Assembly (NCBI RefSeq): GCF_000737715.1
Contig: NZ_JPRN01000002.1
Span: forward strand, 186,001 to 250,000
DNA length: 64,000 nucleotides
Origin: Chryseobacterium sp. JM1
GTDB taxonomy: Bacteria > Bacteroidota > Bacteroidia > Flavobacteriales > Weeksellaceae
Reading direction: 5' to 3'
Shown: piece by piece, positions 26,108 to 34,344 of the stretch
Position numbering within the stretch: position 1 is the first letter of the stretch
How the letters are laid out: every line of letters begins with the position of its first letter
Program-made: the position numbers and the translations under genes
Notes under the pieces: generated by a model
Told to the model about the DNA's origin: nothing
Database searches by the model: none
The model's input: only the letters and a program-made list of their open reading frames with translations

Positions 26108-27145
26108 TTATCTCGGAAGCCTGCTGGCTCTCTTTAAAATTTCTTTGTTGATCTCATTGATCAGTTCCGGGCCTTCATAGATAAATCCGGTGTAAAGTTG
26201 TACCAGACTAGCTCCTGCATCCAATTTCTCGATCGCATCTTTAGCCGAATGAATTCCTCCTACTCCAATGATCGGGAACGCTCTGTTGCTTTTATCGGAA
26301 AGGTATTTGATCATTTTTGTACTTCTTTCACGGATGGGTTTTCCACTCAGTCCGCCATTTCCTATCTGTTCTAAAACTTCAGGAGAGCTTTTCAGACCTT
26401 CGCGGTTGACAGAGGTATTGGAAACAATCACACCATCAATCTTTGTCTCTGCAATCAGTTCAACTATTTCATCTAACTGAGCGTTATTAAGATCTGGGGC
26501 AATTTTAAGTAGTATGGGTTTCTGTACCGATTTTGACTGATTGATTTTCTTTACTTCCGTAATTAGTTCACGTAGATAGTCTACATCTTCCAGCTTGGCG
26601 TGGCTTCCCACATTCGGGCAGCTTACATTCAATACAAAATAATCTACATGGGGATGAAGGCCTTCAAAACAGTCCAGATAATCCTGGGTGTAATTTTCAG
26701 GGGTTGTATGGGTGTTTTTTCCAATGTTTCCTCCGATGATTATTTTTCCTTTGTTGGATTTCAGCTTTTCGATTGCTGCTTCAAGACCATCATTATTGAA
26801 TCCCATTCTGTTGATAATCCCACCATCTTCAATGAGACGGAACAGTCTTTTCTTAGGATTCCCTGCCTGAGCTTTTGGTGTTACGGTTCCGATTTCTACA
26901 AATCCGAAACCAAGATCTCCCAGCTCATTGAACAGGACGGCGTTTTTATCGAAACCGGCTGCCAATCCTACAGGATTTTTAAACTTCAATCCGAAAACTT
27001 CTCTTTCCAAACGTTTGTCTTCAATAGGTTTTGGAAAAAATAATTTGGTAAGAAATCCAAATTTTTTAAGCATTGAAAATGTAAAATGATGAACTTCTTC
27101 GGGATCAAATTTGAAGAGAATGGGTCTGATGATACTTTTGTACAT
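26108..27145 (-). CDS. pyrD: Dihydroorotate dehydrogenase (quinone), class 2
   Basis: This enzyme oxidises dihydroorotate to orotate in pyrimidine synthesis, passing electrons to membrane quinone. The 345-residue length and an N-terminal helical extension ([20 protein letters not shown]) mark the membrane-associated class 2 form. FMN and substrate blocks are visible: [32 protein letters not shown], the catalytic-serine motif NVSCPN, and IGVGGI near the C-terminus. It is a stand-alone gene that converges on the upstream secreted-protein gene. Confidence 0.97.
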   Translation of the reverse strand: MYKSIIRPILFKFDPEEVHHFTFSMLKKFGFLTKLFFPKPIEDKRLEREVFGLKFKNPVGLAAGFDKNAVLFNELGDLGFGFVEIGTVTPKAQAGNPKKRLFRLIEDGGIINRMGFNNDGLEAAIEKLKSNKGKIIIGGNIGKNTHTTPENYTQDYLDCFEGLHPHVDYFVLNVSCPNVGSHAKLEDVDYLRELITEVKKINQSKSVQKPILLKIAPDLNNAQLDEIVELIAETKIDGVIVSNTSVNREGLKSSPEVLEQIGNGGLSGKPIRERSTKMIKYLSDKSNRAFPIIGVGGIHSAKDAIEKLDAGASLVQLYTGFIYEGPELINEINKEILKRASRLPR

Positions 27146-27211
27146 TGAAAAAAAGTTTTACAAAAATACTCATTTTAAAATAAATGAAATCTTGATGTGA
27201 GATAGTTTCAA

Positions 27212-27250
27212 CACAAATAGCACGAATGGTTTTCACAAATGACACTAATA
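27212..27250. repeat. Degenerate CACAAAT intergenic repeat
   Basis: Two related units, CACAAATAGCACGAATGG (27212) and CACAAATGACACTAATAA (27234), lie in the 235-bp gap upstream of pyrD. Repeats of this kind are familiar in Flavobacteriia intergenic DNA (from memory). The rest of the gap shows nothing recognisable. Confidence 0.4.
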
Positions 27251-27380
27251 ATAATATCAGAGGGATCTGCGAGATATTTTTTTCGCAAAGATTTTAATTT
27301 AAGATGTATTATTTTGAGTGAACAAATAATGAATCAACAAATTGATTTGATGAAGCTGACATTTAAGCTTTGTTTTTAAA

Positions 27381-28076
27381 TTATGAATACGCGCTGAAAT
27401 CGAAATTCAAAATATCTCCTACTCTTTTAAACTCTTCATCTATAGTGGCATTTACCGTAATTCTTTCATTAGAAGTTGGGTGACTAAAAACCAATTGATG
27501 GGCGTGAAGTGTCATCTTGGTAATGCCAAATGTTTGAAGCCACAATTTATTCTGTTTATTGCAACCGTGTTTACGACAACCTAAAATAGGATGCAGAATA
27601 TGTTTAAAATGTTTTCTCAACTGATGAAATCTTCCCGTTTCAGGAGTAGCTTCCACTAAACAATATCTTGAAGTCTGATGTTTTAAAAAAGGTAAATTGA
27701 TTTCTGATTTTTGCAAAAGACGGTAATACGTAACTGCATTTTGTTTGACTTCATTTTCATTAATTAAATCATAATCAATCGTTTCTTCTTCTTTTGTCCA
27801 ACCCCGAAGAATGGCCAGATATTTTTTCTCCACGTTGCGCGATGCAAACTGCTCGCTCATTATTCTAAGGGTATCTTTATCTAAAGTAAACAGCAGGACA
27901 CCCGAAGTTTTCCGGTCTAACCGATGCACAGGAAACACTTTTTGTCCAATCTGGTTTCTCAATTCCTGAATAGCATAAGTATCAGCTTCTCCCGCATAAA
28001 AAGATTTATGTACCAGTAATCCGCTGGGTTTGTTGATGGCGATAATATGCTCGTCACGATACAGAATTTCTAACAT
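27381..28076 (-). CDS. RluA-family pseudouridine synthase (TruC-like)
   Basis: A 231-residue pseudouridine synthase acting on tRNA or rRNA. The catalytic aspartate is in VHRLDRKTSGVLLF. Other blocks are EILYRDEHIIAINKPSGLLVH at the N-terminus and ETGRFHQLRKHFKHILHPI. The short length without an S4 domain and the start with YRDEHIIAINKPSG fit the TruC (tRNA U65) subgroup. The start at 28076 is chosen because the in-frame extension upstream runs through a GC-rich hairpin element and encodes an unlikely Arg/Lys-rich peptide. Confidence 0.9.
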   Translation of the reverse strand: MLEILYRDEHIIAINKPSGLLVHKSFYAGEADTYAIQELRNQIGQKVFPVHRLDRKTSGVLLFTLDKDTLRIMSEQFASRNVEKKYLAILRGWTKEEETIDYDLINENEVKQNAVTYYRLLQKSEINLPFLKHQTSRYCLVEATPETGRFHQLRKHFKHILHPILGCRKHGCNKQNKLWLQTFGITKMTLHAHQLVFSHPTSNERITVNATIDEEFKRVGDILNFDFSAYS

Positions 28077-28106
28077 GGGACAAAAGTAGATATTTTTGAC
28101 CGATTT

Positions 28107-28235
28107 AGCCCTGATCGAGCGGCATGTTTGAGCTCCTTTTTTGGATTTGGCGCGGCGGCTCTGCCGCCGCGCCAAATCCAAAAAAGAGCGAGTAGCGAAA
28201 GCAGGTTCCCGGCTCCTGAAAAGAATACGAGGTTT
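28107..28235. repeat. Intergenic hairpin element with 24-bp perfect arms and conserved-looking flanks
   Basis: Perfect 24-bp arms (28136-28159 and 28163-28186) with a TCT loop form a very stable GC-rich hairpin (core GGCGCGGCGGC). Flanks read AGCCCTGATCGAGCGGCAT on the left and TAGCGAAAGCAGG on the right, which to my memory recur around similar hairpins in Chryseobacterium-type genomes. It lies between two divergent genes and is much richer in GC than its surroundings. A REP-like element or structured RNA are both possible. Confidence 0.65.
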
Positions 28236-28281
28236 TGCAGATATTTATTTTATTTTTCTATTTTCGCGGAAAAATTACTTT

Positions 28282-28794
28282 ATGAAACTATTATTTTCGG
28301 CCTTATTCATGGCCTTTTTCTTTATTTCGACCTCTGCACAGGTTTCAGATTCTCTTAAACTTGGGAAGAATAACCGTGAATTTTTTATCAAAGGAGATCA
28401 GAAATTCAAGTTCTCTGAATACAAAAAGGTATTCACTAACCCTGAAGCTTTAGGCTACATGAAAAAAGCGAATACCAACGGTACGATAGCACAGATCTTT
28501 GGAGCTATAGGTGGTGGTTTTGTAGGGTTTGGATTGGCTAAAGAAATATTCAGGACGAAAACGGCGTATCATAACGGTGTTGCTTATAAACAAAAAGATA
28601 AAAGCGGCTGGGGATTGGTAGGAATCGGTCTGGGAGCCATCGGAATAGGAATTCCTTTTGCCATAAGCTCAGGAAAAAACATGAAAAAGGCTATCAATAC
28701 ACAGAATCAGACTGGTGGTACAGGCGAAACGAAAACAACCTCGTATAAACTTGACCTTAGCGGAAACAGTGTTGGGATTACTTATAGTTTCTAA
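28282..28794 (+). CDS. Small exported protein with glycine-rich hydrophobic segments
   Basis: A 170-residue protein of unknown function. The ATG at 28282 begins a signal peptide (MKLLFSALFMAFFFISTSAQ), so earlier in-frame codons inside the hairpin element are rejected. Two glycine-rich hydrophobic stretches follow (IFGAIGGGFVGFGLA and WGLVGIGLGAIGIGIPFAI), each likely to span or insert into a membrane, separated by a charged loop. The C-terminus ends LDLSGNSVGITYSF, a beta-strand with terminal aromatic that resembles an outer-membrane protein end. No family is recognised. Confidence 0.75.
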   Translation: MKLLFSALFMAFFFISTSAQVSDSLKLGKNNREFFIKGDQKFKFSEYKKVFTNPEALGYMKKANTNGTIAQIFGAIGGGFVGFGLAKEIFRTKTAYHNGVAYKQKDKSGWGLVGIGLGAIGIGIPFAISSGKNMKKAINTQNQTGGTGETKTTSYKLDLSGNSVGITYSF

Positions 28795-28858
28795 AGCCCG
28801 CGTAATATGTTTAATCTTTAAGACTATTAACATAAAACCTTACCGTTAAGGAAGAAAA

Positions 28859-28895
28859 AGGAGGTTGCCCGTAAGTGTTAGCCTCCTATGTTTTT
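28859..28895 (+). terminator. Probable terminator after the 28.3-kb gene
   Basis: AGGAGG (28859-28864) pairs with CCTCCT (28882-28887), followed by ATG and five T. The stem can be extended only with bulges, so efficiency is uncertain. Confidence 0.5.
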
Positions 28896-28952
28896 AGGTT
28901 TAGTATCCTATAAACCAAAATAATTCTCTTTTCTATTTACTTTGCAAATAAA

Positions 28953-28976
28953 AACAGACTAAAAAAGCAGTCTGTT
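28953..28976 (-). terminator. Terminator after the second Imm35 gene
   Basis: AACAGACT (28953-28960) and AGTCTGTT (28969-28976) enclose an 8-base loop. On the minus strand a T-rich run follows. It is nearly a copy of the hairpin at 29471-29493, which follows the first Imm35 gene, part of the module duplication. Confidence 0.7.
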
Positions 28977-28980
28977 GTAT

Positions 28981-29274
28981 TTATTTTGGCCATCTTCCAG
29001 CTTCATATTCTTCAATATAATAATTAGGCATATGAGCAGTACCAAATTCAATAATATTTCCTGTTTCACTTTCTATAAGAAAAGGAGCATTTCCAGCAAT
29101 AGCATATCTATCATCTCCTGTTTCAAGCCATTTTTTGCTTGTATAAAAAAAGATAGTTCCATATGATTTTTTTGCAATTTTTTTATCAATAAGTACTATC
29201 TCTATTTTTGATTCTTTTTCAATCAAAGCGATATACTTTTTAGCAATTTCTAATATTTCATTTTCTGTTAGCAT
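28981..29274 (-). CDS. Imm35 (YrhB-type) immunity protein, second copy
   Basis: A 97-residue YrhB-like (Imm35) protein. Family members neutralise papain-fold and related toxins of polymorphic toxin systems. Blocks APFLIESETGNIIEFGTAH and YYIEEYEAGRWPK are nearly the same as in the other copy at 29500, but the N-terminal half is more diverged. It lies directly downstream of a truncated toxin tip, so it is an orphan immunity gene that could protect against variant toxins made by neighbouring strains. Family assignment is from memory of the motif pattern. Confidence 0.82.
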   Translation of the reverse strand: MLTENEILEIAKKYIALIEKESKIEIVLIDKKIAKKSYGTIFFYTSKKWLETGDDRYAIAGNAPFLIESETGNIIEFGTAHMPNYYIEEYEAGRWPK

Positions 29275-29277
29275 ATA

Positions 29278-29451
29278 TTAATTCGTTTTTAAATATTTAA
29301 ATGATATAAAACCATCTGTTAAGTTAGCATTACCCCAACTTTGTCCATCCACAAATAAAAACTTTTCATCTTTTTTAATGACATTAAAAACATGTCCTGG
29401 AATCTCAGCCCCCCTATTTCCAAAAATAATTCCTCTTTCTCCTTCTTTCAT
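29278..29451 (-). pseudogene. Truncated toxin tip (last ~57 residues of a papain-like toxin domain)
   Basis: The minus strand encodes 57 residues from an ATG at 29451 to a TAA at 29278. They align along their whole length with the end of the 802-residue toxin (MKEGERGIIFGNRG against MKEGEMGIIFGERD, GHVFNVIKK, VDGQSWGNANLTDGFI). The active-site His (GHVF) and Asp (VDGQ) are kept, but the region with the catalytic Cys is missing. There is a terminator just upstream and no start signal, so this is almost certainly a non-functional relic from a duplicated tip-immunity module. Confidence 0.85.
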
Positions 29452-29470
29452 TACTTTTTTTAAAGAAAAA

Positions 29471-29493
29471 CAGACTACAAAAAAAGTAGTCTG
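29471..29493 (-). terminator. Terminator between first Imm35 gene and toxin-tip relic
   Basis: Perfect arms CAGACTAC (29471-29478) and GTAGTCTG (29486-29493) with a 7-base loop; on the minus strand TTTTTCTTT follows. It closes the functional toxin-immunity transcript. Confidence 0.8.
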
Positions 29494-29499
29494 CTATAT

Positions 29500-29793
29500 T
29501 TATTTCGGCCATCTGCCTGCTTCGTATTCTTCTATGTAATATGCAGAAGACCTTGCTGTTCCTAATTCAATTACTCGGCCTGATTTAGTTTCAACTATGA
29601 ACGGGGCATTCCCTAAAATTTCAGTCTCACTTTCTGGATTATCAAACTTCTTTTTACTATTATAAAAAAAGACATATCCATAACTTTTCTTTATAGTATA
29701 TAATTCTAACAAAATCATTGGCATTTTAAATACTTTTTCTGAGTCTAAAACATACTCTTTTGCTATTTTCAAGATTTCTTGCTCTGTATACAT
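29500..29793 (-). CDS. Imm35 (YrhB-type) immunity protein, cognate copy
   Basis: A 97-residue Imm35/YrhB-like protein placed 2 bp after the stop of the 802-residue toxin gene, the standard toxin-immunity order, so it should block the papain-like toxin domain in the producing cell's cytoplasm. Conserved features shared with the second copy are NAPFIVETKSGRVIELGTA and YYIEEYEAGRWPK. The two copies differ mostly in the first 50 residues, which may set toxin specificity. It has no signal peptide. It is followed by an intrinsic terminator. Confidence 0.87.
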   Translation of the reverse strand: MYTEQEILKIAKEYVLDSEKVFKMPMILLELYTIKKSYGYVFFYNSKKKFDNPESETEILGNAPFIVETKSGRVIELGTARSSAYYIEEYEAGRWPK

Positions 29794-29795
29794 AG

Positions 29796-32204
29796 TTATT
29801 CTAATTTTAAATATTTAAAAAATATAAACCCATCATTAAGATTTGCTTCTTTACCTGCTTGCCCGTCAGGAAAATATAATTTCCCTTCTCTTTTAATTAC
29901 ATTAAAGACGTGTCCGATTTCAGGATAATCTCTTTCTCCAAATATAATTCCCATTTCCCCTTCCTTCATTTTTAATTTTAACTGCTGATTAATATCAATC
30001 CTTTGAAAATATGTAAATCTATTATATTTTTTGTTGTAAAAATCGGATAGAACTTCAATCTTTTGATTACCTGAAGGAAGAGCTAATGAAATTTTTCCTG
30101 TTCTTAGGTACTCATCAACTGCTATAACCATATTTACACAATGTGTATTCGATACTTCAACTAAAACTTCTTTACCATCAAAAGTTATTATTTTCTTATT
30201 AAGTAGAGGAAGAACTTCATAAAGATGTTTGAATGCTTCTCCCGATTCTATTTTAGAAAGTCTTTCTAAATTATCCAGAAAAGCCGTAATCTCCTCATCC
30301 TTAGCGCCTGCTTTCAATGCTCCAGCAAGCTTTTTATTCACCTCAGCAGCAGAACCGGCAGCTATTTTCTCTCCCTTATAAATAAAAACGTACTCTTTCA
30401 GATAGCTTTTGCTTTCAACAGCTTTTCCGGAAATTATAAGAACACCTTTATCTATAAGCCTTTGTACTGGAACCAGTCTTAGCAGGTAATTAGAATCAAA
30501 AAAAGCTTCTTTACCTGAAGACAATAATTTTATAGAGTCTTCTGTAAAATTAGTAATATTCGTTTCTAAAACAACTTTGATAACTAAAGACTTCAAATAA
30601 TTTTTAACCTCTCCTTCCGTTATTTTAGTAAGAATTCTGGCTGCTCCTAAATAAAAACCTCCTGCAATATTAGCTGCTATTAAAGCAGAACCTCCATAGA
30701 CATATATTTTCTCCCAAACCTCCAAAAACTCTTTCCCTCCTTCATACTTCAAAATTTCTTCTTTAAAAGCCTGTATCGTAAAATCCGCTCCTGCAAGGGA
30801 AATATCAGCAATAGCAAGTAAAAGAAAATATGGATTCCCTGTTGGGAGGGTTAATATTCCGAGAATCACAGCTACAATATCCGCTGCTATCCGAATATTC
30901 TGTAACACAACTTCCCATTCCTGTTCATCTGCCAGTGCTTTTATATAAATAGCAGGAACAAAATAAGAGACTTCCTTTTCACCACTAATATCAATAAGGT
31001 ACACCATATCTAAAGGGTGATATTGTGTTCCGTCGTCTAAATCAGTGATTACAGTTTCCTTCTCATCAGGATCACCCTCTTTTGGAATAACTTTTACGTT
31101 CCGTTGTTCTTCTTTCTGTTGCTGCAGGAAAAAAGTATCCCGGTAATTATCATCATTATTCTGGAAAATTCCGCCCTCCAGAATAGTACTGTTAATTTTA
31201 AATCCTTTTCCAATCGTAAAAGTTTGGGCTGTTTTCTTTTGTTGGACATTTTTCGAAAATATTGAAAGAACTAACATGATATTGGCAAGAATCATACGGT
31301 TACTTAAAAGCTTTCCGTTATGTTCACTGCTTTTATCCAGGTTATAATAGATTCTGTTCAGTTTTGAAGGATTCTCCCTGAAATAATTCAGAATAGGTAT
31401 TGGGTTTCCAAATGCCTTGAAGATCTGTATCACCGCTGTACTGCTGTCTTTGAAGATATCAGAATCATCATCTTTTGAAAGAATATCCAGATGCTCAAAA
31501 AACACTTCATGATCTACAAAACGGGAAATACCTGACAAAATGGATTCCGGAATATTTTCATAGATAAATTTTAGTCTTTCTGCACTTTTCTCATTGCGCA
31601 AAGCATTGGCGAAATTTTGAAGAAAGTAATTATAATCTGCCTCGTACTGATCCACATCTCCATAGTTTAGTAGTATATTCAGATCTCTGAAGTCCTGATA
31701 CAAGAAGGTCTCCAGAACAAAAGCTGTTTCCCGGCTGTTTACATAATAGAAATGCAGCCTGTAATAGACTTTCTTATTGCGCAGATCTATTTTTTGGGTG
31801 ATCCGTGAATCTTTCCATTTAACACTTACATTGCCTATTTTAGGGTTTCTATATATCTTAAGTTGAATAAATCCATTATTCTTATTCTGAACACTTTTAT
31901 GCTCAATGTTGGATTCTAATTCTTGTGGATTATAAGAAAACTGATAATCATTCATTCCACTGTTTGCTGCCTTTATTCTAAGAACAAAAGCTTCCAGATC
32001 AACATATTCATCTGTGATCCAGTCTGTAACATCCGAAAATGATTCTGAAATATTGCTAACCTTATCTGCTGTTTGCGTGGCTTTGGCTAATGAATTGTTT
32101 TGCTGCGGAATTTCTTTCAATACTTTATTTTGAAAAGCCCAAAGCATTCTTTGGCTCTCTTCGTAAAAATCATCATAATCTTGAAAATATTTTTTTCTGT
32201 TCAT
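29796..32204 (-). CDS. Polymorphic toxin with C-terminal papain-like (Tox-PL-type) domain
   Basis: An 802-residue antibacterial-type toxin. The N-terminal ~420 residues are a delivery-type region without a recognised domain and no Sec signal. Then comes SYFVPAIYIKALADE and hydrophobic helices (about 450-510: AADIVAVILGILTL, YFLLLAIADISLAG), like pre-toxin membrane regions of polymorphic toxins. The last ~117 residues form a papain-like fold, with Cys689 (NTHCVNM), His765 (GHVFNVI) and Asp780 (PDGQ). Such domains are cysteine peptidases or deamidases. The immunity gene follows directly. A palindrome promoter of the window-wide regulon lies upstream. The delivery route is unknown. Target chemistry is inferred only from fold. 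Confidence 0.82.
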   Translation of the reverse strand: MNRKKYFQDYDDFYEESQRMLWAFQNKVLKEIPQQNNSLAKATQTADKVSNISESFSDVTDWITDEYVDLEAFVLRIKAANSGMNDYQFSYNPQELESNIEHKSVQNKNNGFIQLKIYRNPKIGNVSVKWKDSRITQKIDLRNKKVYYRLHFYYVNSRETAFVLETFLYQDFRDLNILLNYGDVDQYEADYNYFLQNFANALRNEKSAERLKFIYENIPESILSGISRFVDHEVFFEHLDILSKDDDSDIFKDSSTAVIQIFKAFGNPIPILNYFRENPSKLNRIYYNLDKSSEHNGKLLSNRMILANIMLVLSIFSKNVQQKKTAQTFTIGKGFKINSTILEGGIFQNNDDNYRDTFFLQQQKEEQRNVKVIPKEGDPDEKETVITDLDDGTQYHPLDMVYLIDISGEKEVSYFVPAIYIKALADEQEWEVVLQNIRIAADIVAVILGILTLPTGNPYFLLLAIADISLAGADFTIQAFKEEILKYEGGKEFLEVWEKIYVYGGSALIAANIAGGFYLGAARILTKITEGEVKNYLKSLVIKVVLETNITNFTEDSIKLLSSGKEAFFDSNYLLRLVPVQRLIDKGVLIISGKAVESKSYLKEYVFIYKGEKIAAGSAAEVNKKLAGALKAGAKDEEITAFLDNLERLSKIESGEAFKHLYEVLPLLNKKIITFDGKEVLVEVSNTHCVNMVIAVDEYLRTGKISLALPSGNQKIEVLSDFYNKKYNRFTYFQRIDINQQLKLKMKEGEMGIIFGERDYPEIGHVFNVIKREGKLYFPDGQAGKEANLNDGFIFFKYLKLE

Positions 32205-32284
32205 TGGTGTGTTTTTACTGATTACAAATCTGATTTATATACAAGGAAATCATTGATTTTTAAAACTTACATTATCTATTAAAG

Positions 32285-32319
32285 CAAATATGAATGCGGA
32301 AAACGACAAAAGCTGTCGC
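32285..32319 (-). promoter_or_regulatory. Regulon site G: promoter of the papain-like toxin gene
   Basis: On the minus strand CGACA-GCTTT-TGTCG is followed after 11 bp (TTTTCCGCATT) by CATATTTG, the same layout and the same C-for-T box as site A. It lies about 80 bp upstream of the toxin start. Confidence 0.75.
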
Positions 32320-32468
32320 GTTATAATCAATATTTATACATTCATTATTATGTTTATGGTCAGAAGTAGAAAACTGGCGTTCTTAAAAACTTATTCTTCT
32401 TAACAGATATTCAAAAGCTTTTTTTCTGCTTTTTTTATTGAATTTCATGAATTTGGAATCCAAATTCA

Positions 32469-32476
32469 TATTTTTG
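32469..32476 (+). promoter_or_regulatory. -7 box of the glycyl-tRNA synthetase gene
   Basis: TATTTTTG fits TAnnTTTG, 21 bp upstream of the chosen ATG at 32498. No clear TTTG at the expected -33 spacing was seen. Confidence 0.5.
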
Positions 32477-32497
32477 CACATCAGACGTAAAAAAATT

Positions 32498-34039
32498 ATG
32501 GCAAAGCAAGAAGATGTTTTCAAGAAAGTGATTTCTCACGCTAAAGAATATGGTTTTATTTTCCCTTCCAGTGAGATCTATGACGGTTTATCCGCTGTTT
32601 ATGATTATGGACAGAACGGTGCCGAATTAAAAAACAATATCAAACAGTATTGGTGGAAAGCTATGGTACAGCTTAACGAAAATATTGTGGGTATTGATTC
32701 CGCGATCCTTATGCACCCTACCACATGGAAGGCATCAGGCCACGTAGACGCTTTCAACGATCCATTGATTGACAATAAAGATTCTAAAAAACGTTTCAGA
32801 GCAGATGTTCTGGTAGAAGACTACTGCGCGAAAATTGAAGATAAAGAGAATAAAGAAATTGAAAAGGCAGCGAAAAGATTCGGTGACTCTTTTGATAAGG
32901 CTCAGTTTGTAGCAACGAATCCAAAAATTCTGGAATACCGCGCCAAAAGAGAGGCTATTCTTTCAAGACTGGCCAAATCTCTGGAAAATGAAGACCTTGC
33001 TGATGTAAAAGCTTTAATTGAAGAGCTTGAAATCGCTGATCCTGACACAGGTTCTAAAAACTGGACGGAAGTAAGACAGTTCAACCTAATGTTCGGAACG
33101 AAACTTGGAGCTTCCGCAGACAGCGCCATGGATCTTTATCTGAGACCGGAAACGGCTCAGGGTATCTTCGTTAACTTCCTGAATGTACAGAAAACGTCAC
33201 GTCACAGACTTCCTTTCGGTATTGCACAAATCGGTAAAGCGTTCAGAAATGAGATTGTTGCAAGACAGTTTATCTTCAGAATGCGTGAATTTGAGCAAAT
33301 GGAAATGCAGTTTTTTGTAGCTCCGGGAACTGAACTTGAATTCTACGAACAGTGGAAAACAAAACGTCTGAACTGGCACCTTGCTTTAGGTTTAGGAGAT
33401 GACAACTACAGATTCCACGATCACGAGAAATTGGCCCACTATGCGAATGCAGCGGCTGATATTGAATTTAATTTCCCATTCGGTTTCAAAGAACTGGAAG
33501 GAATTCACTCCAGAACAGATTTCGACTTAAAAGCGCATGAAGAATTCTCAGGAAGAAAACTTCAGTTCTTCGATCCGGAAAGAAACGAAAACTATGTACC
33601 GTACGTAGTGGAAACTTCTGTAGGTCTGGACAGATTATTCCTTTCTATCTTCTCACACTGTCTTAAAGACGAAGTATTGGAAGACGGTTCAGAAAGAACA
33701 GTTTTATCTTTACCACCGGCATTGGCACCAATCAAAGCAGCGATTCTTCCGTTAATGAAAAAAGATGGTCTTGCTGAATATGCTGAAAAGATCTTCAACG
33801 ACCTGAAATATGATTTCAACTTATTCTATGAAGAAAAAGATGCGATCGGAAAACGTTACAGAAGACAGGATGCGATCGGTACTCCTTACTGTATCACCAT
33901 CGACCACGACTCTCTGACAGATCACACAGTGACCATAAGAGACAGAGATACGATGCAGCAGGAAAGAGTTCCTGTTTCTGAATTAAGAAGAATCATCGAC
34001 GAAAAAACAAACTTCAGAAATTTACTTTCTAAACTATAG
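32498..34039 (+). CDS. glyS: Glycine--tRNA ligase, single-chain type
   Basis: A 513-residue class II aminoacyl-tRNA synthetase that charges tRNA-Gly. It is the eukaryote-like homodimeric form used by Bacteroidota rather than the alpha2beta2 form. Signatures are EYGFIFPSSEIYDGLSAVYD at the N-terminus, YLRPETAQGIFVNF (motif 2 region), GKAFRNEI, REFEQMEMQFF and SVGLDRLFLSIF (motif 3 region). The ATG at 32498 is preferred since upstream in-frame codons lie in the promoter and give a non-family extension. A strong terminator follows the stop. Confidence 0.97.
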   Translation: MAKQEDVFKKVISHAKEYGFIFPSSEIYDGLSAVYDYGQNGAELKNNIKQYWWKAMVQLNENIVGIDSAILMHPTTWKASGHVDAFNDPLIDNKDSKKRFRADVLVEDYCAKIEDKENKEIEKAAKRFGDSFDKAQFVATNPKILEYRAKREAILSRLAKSLENEDLADVKALIEELEIADPDTGSKNWTEVRQFNLMFGTKLGASADSAMDLYLRPETAQGIFVNFLNVQKTSRHRLPFGIAQIGKAFRNEIVARQFIFRMREFEQMEMQFFVAPGTELEFYEQWKTKRLNWHLALGLGDDNYRFHDHEKLAHYANAAADIEFNFPFGFKELEGIHSRTDFDLKAHEEFSGRKLQFFDPERNENYVPYVVETSVGLDRLFLSIFSHCLKDEVLEDGSERTVLSLPPALAPIKAAILPLMKKDGLAEYAEKIFNDLKYDFNLFYEEKDAIGKRYRRQDAIGTPYCITIDHDSLTDHTVTIRDRDTMQQERVPVSELRRIIDEKTNFRNLLSKL

Positions 34040-34043
34040 ACTA

Positions 34044-34068
34044 AAGCCCCATTACTTGGGGCTTTTTT
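34044..34068 (+). terminator. Intrinsic terminator of the GlyRS gene
   Basis: AAGCCCC (34044-34050) and GGGGCTT (34058-34064) with a 7-base loop, then a T-run. Confidence 0.92.
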
Positions 34069-34090
34069 ATTGCTATTTATCAGCATAAAT

Positions 34091-34117
34091 ATCTGTTTAA
34101 TCTGTACAATCTGCATG
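34091..34117. repeat. Three ATCTG units with 9-bp period
   Basis: ATCTGTTTA, ATCTGTACA and ATCTGCATG start at 34091, 34100 and 34109. Similar ATCTG-rich tracts are common between genes in Flavobacteriia (from memory). It lies in the 305-bp gap after GlyRS. Confidence 0.45.
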
Positions 34118-34181
34118 AGATTTTTTAACGCTCGCTGATCCTGCAGATAACGCTGATTCTTTCTATTAATATTCATCATAT

Positions 34182-34216
34182 AAACCTTATAGGTCTTCGA
34201 GATCTATAAGGTTTTT
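34182..34216. repeat. Long hairpin in the GlyRS-34.3 kb gap
   Basis: AAACCTTATAG (34182-34192) pairs with CTATAAGGTTT (34204-34214). The stem continues inward to TCT and AGA around TCG with one G-T pair, about 15 bp in all, and T residues follow. It looks like either a second terminator or a repeated palindromic element. The rest of the gap holds the ATCTG repeat and the next gene's promoter. Confidence 0.6.
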
Positions 34217-34322
34217 AATATTTAGAAAAATTCATCATCAGATAAAACCTTTTCTGCTCAACTGTTTTATTTAGAAAATGAATAAAGAAAATGAAACTTC
34301 TCCGGCGTATTCGTTAATTTAT

Positions 34323-34330
34323 TATTTTTG
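34323..34330 (+). promoter_or_regulatory. -7 box for the 34.3-kb secreted protein gene
   Basis: TATTTTTG fits TAnnTTTG, 14 bp before the ATG at 34345, implying a very short leader. Confidence 0.5.
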
Positions 34331-34344
34331 GCAAAATAATAACT

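Noticed and set aside
28141..28281. N-terminal extension of the 28.3-kb gene, and the matching one of the pseudouridine synthase on the other strand
   Set aside because: Both run through the GC-rich hairpin and produce similar Arg/Lys-rich peptides only because the hairpin is palindromic. The downstream ATG codons start a signal peptide and a TruC-like domain.
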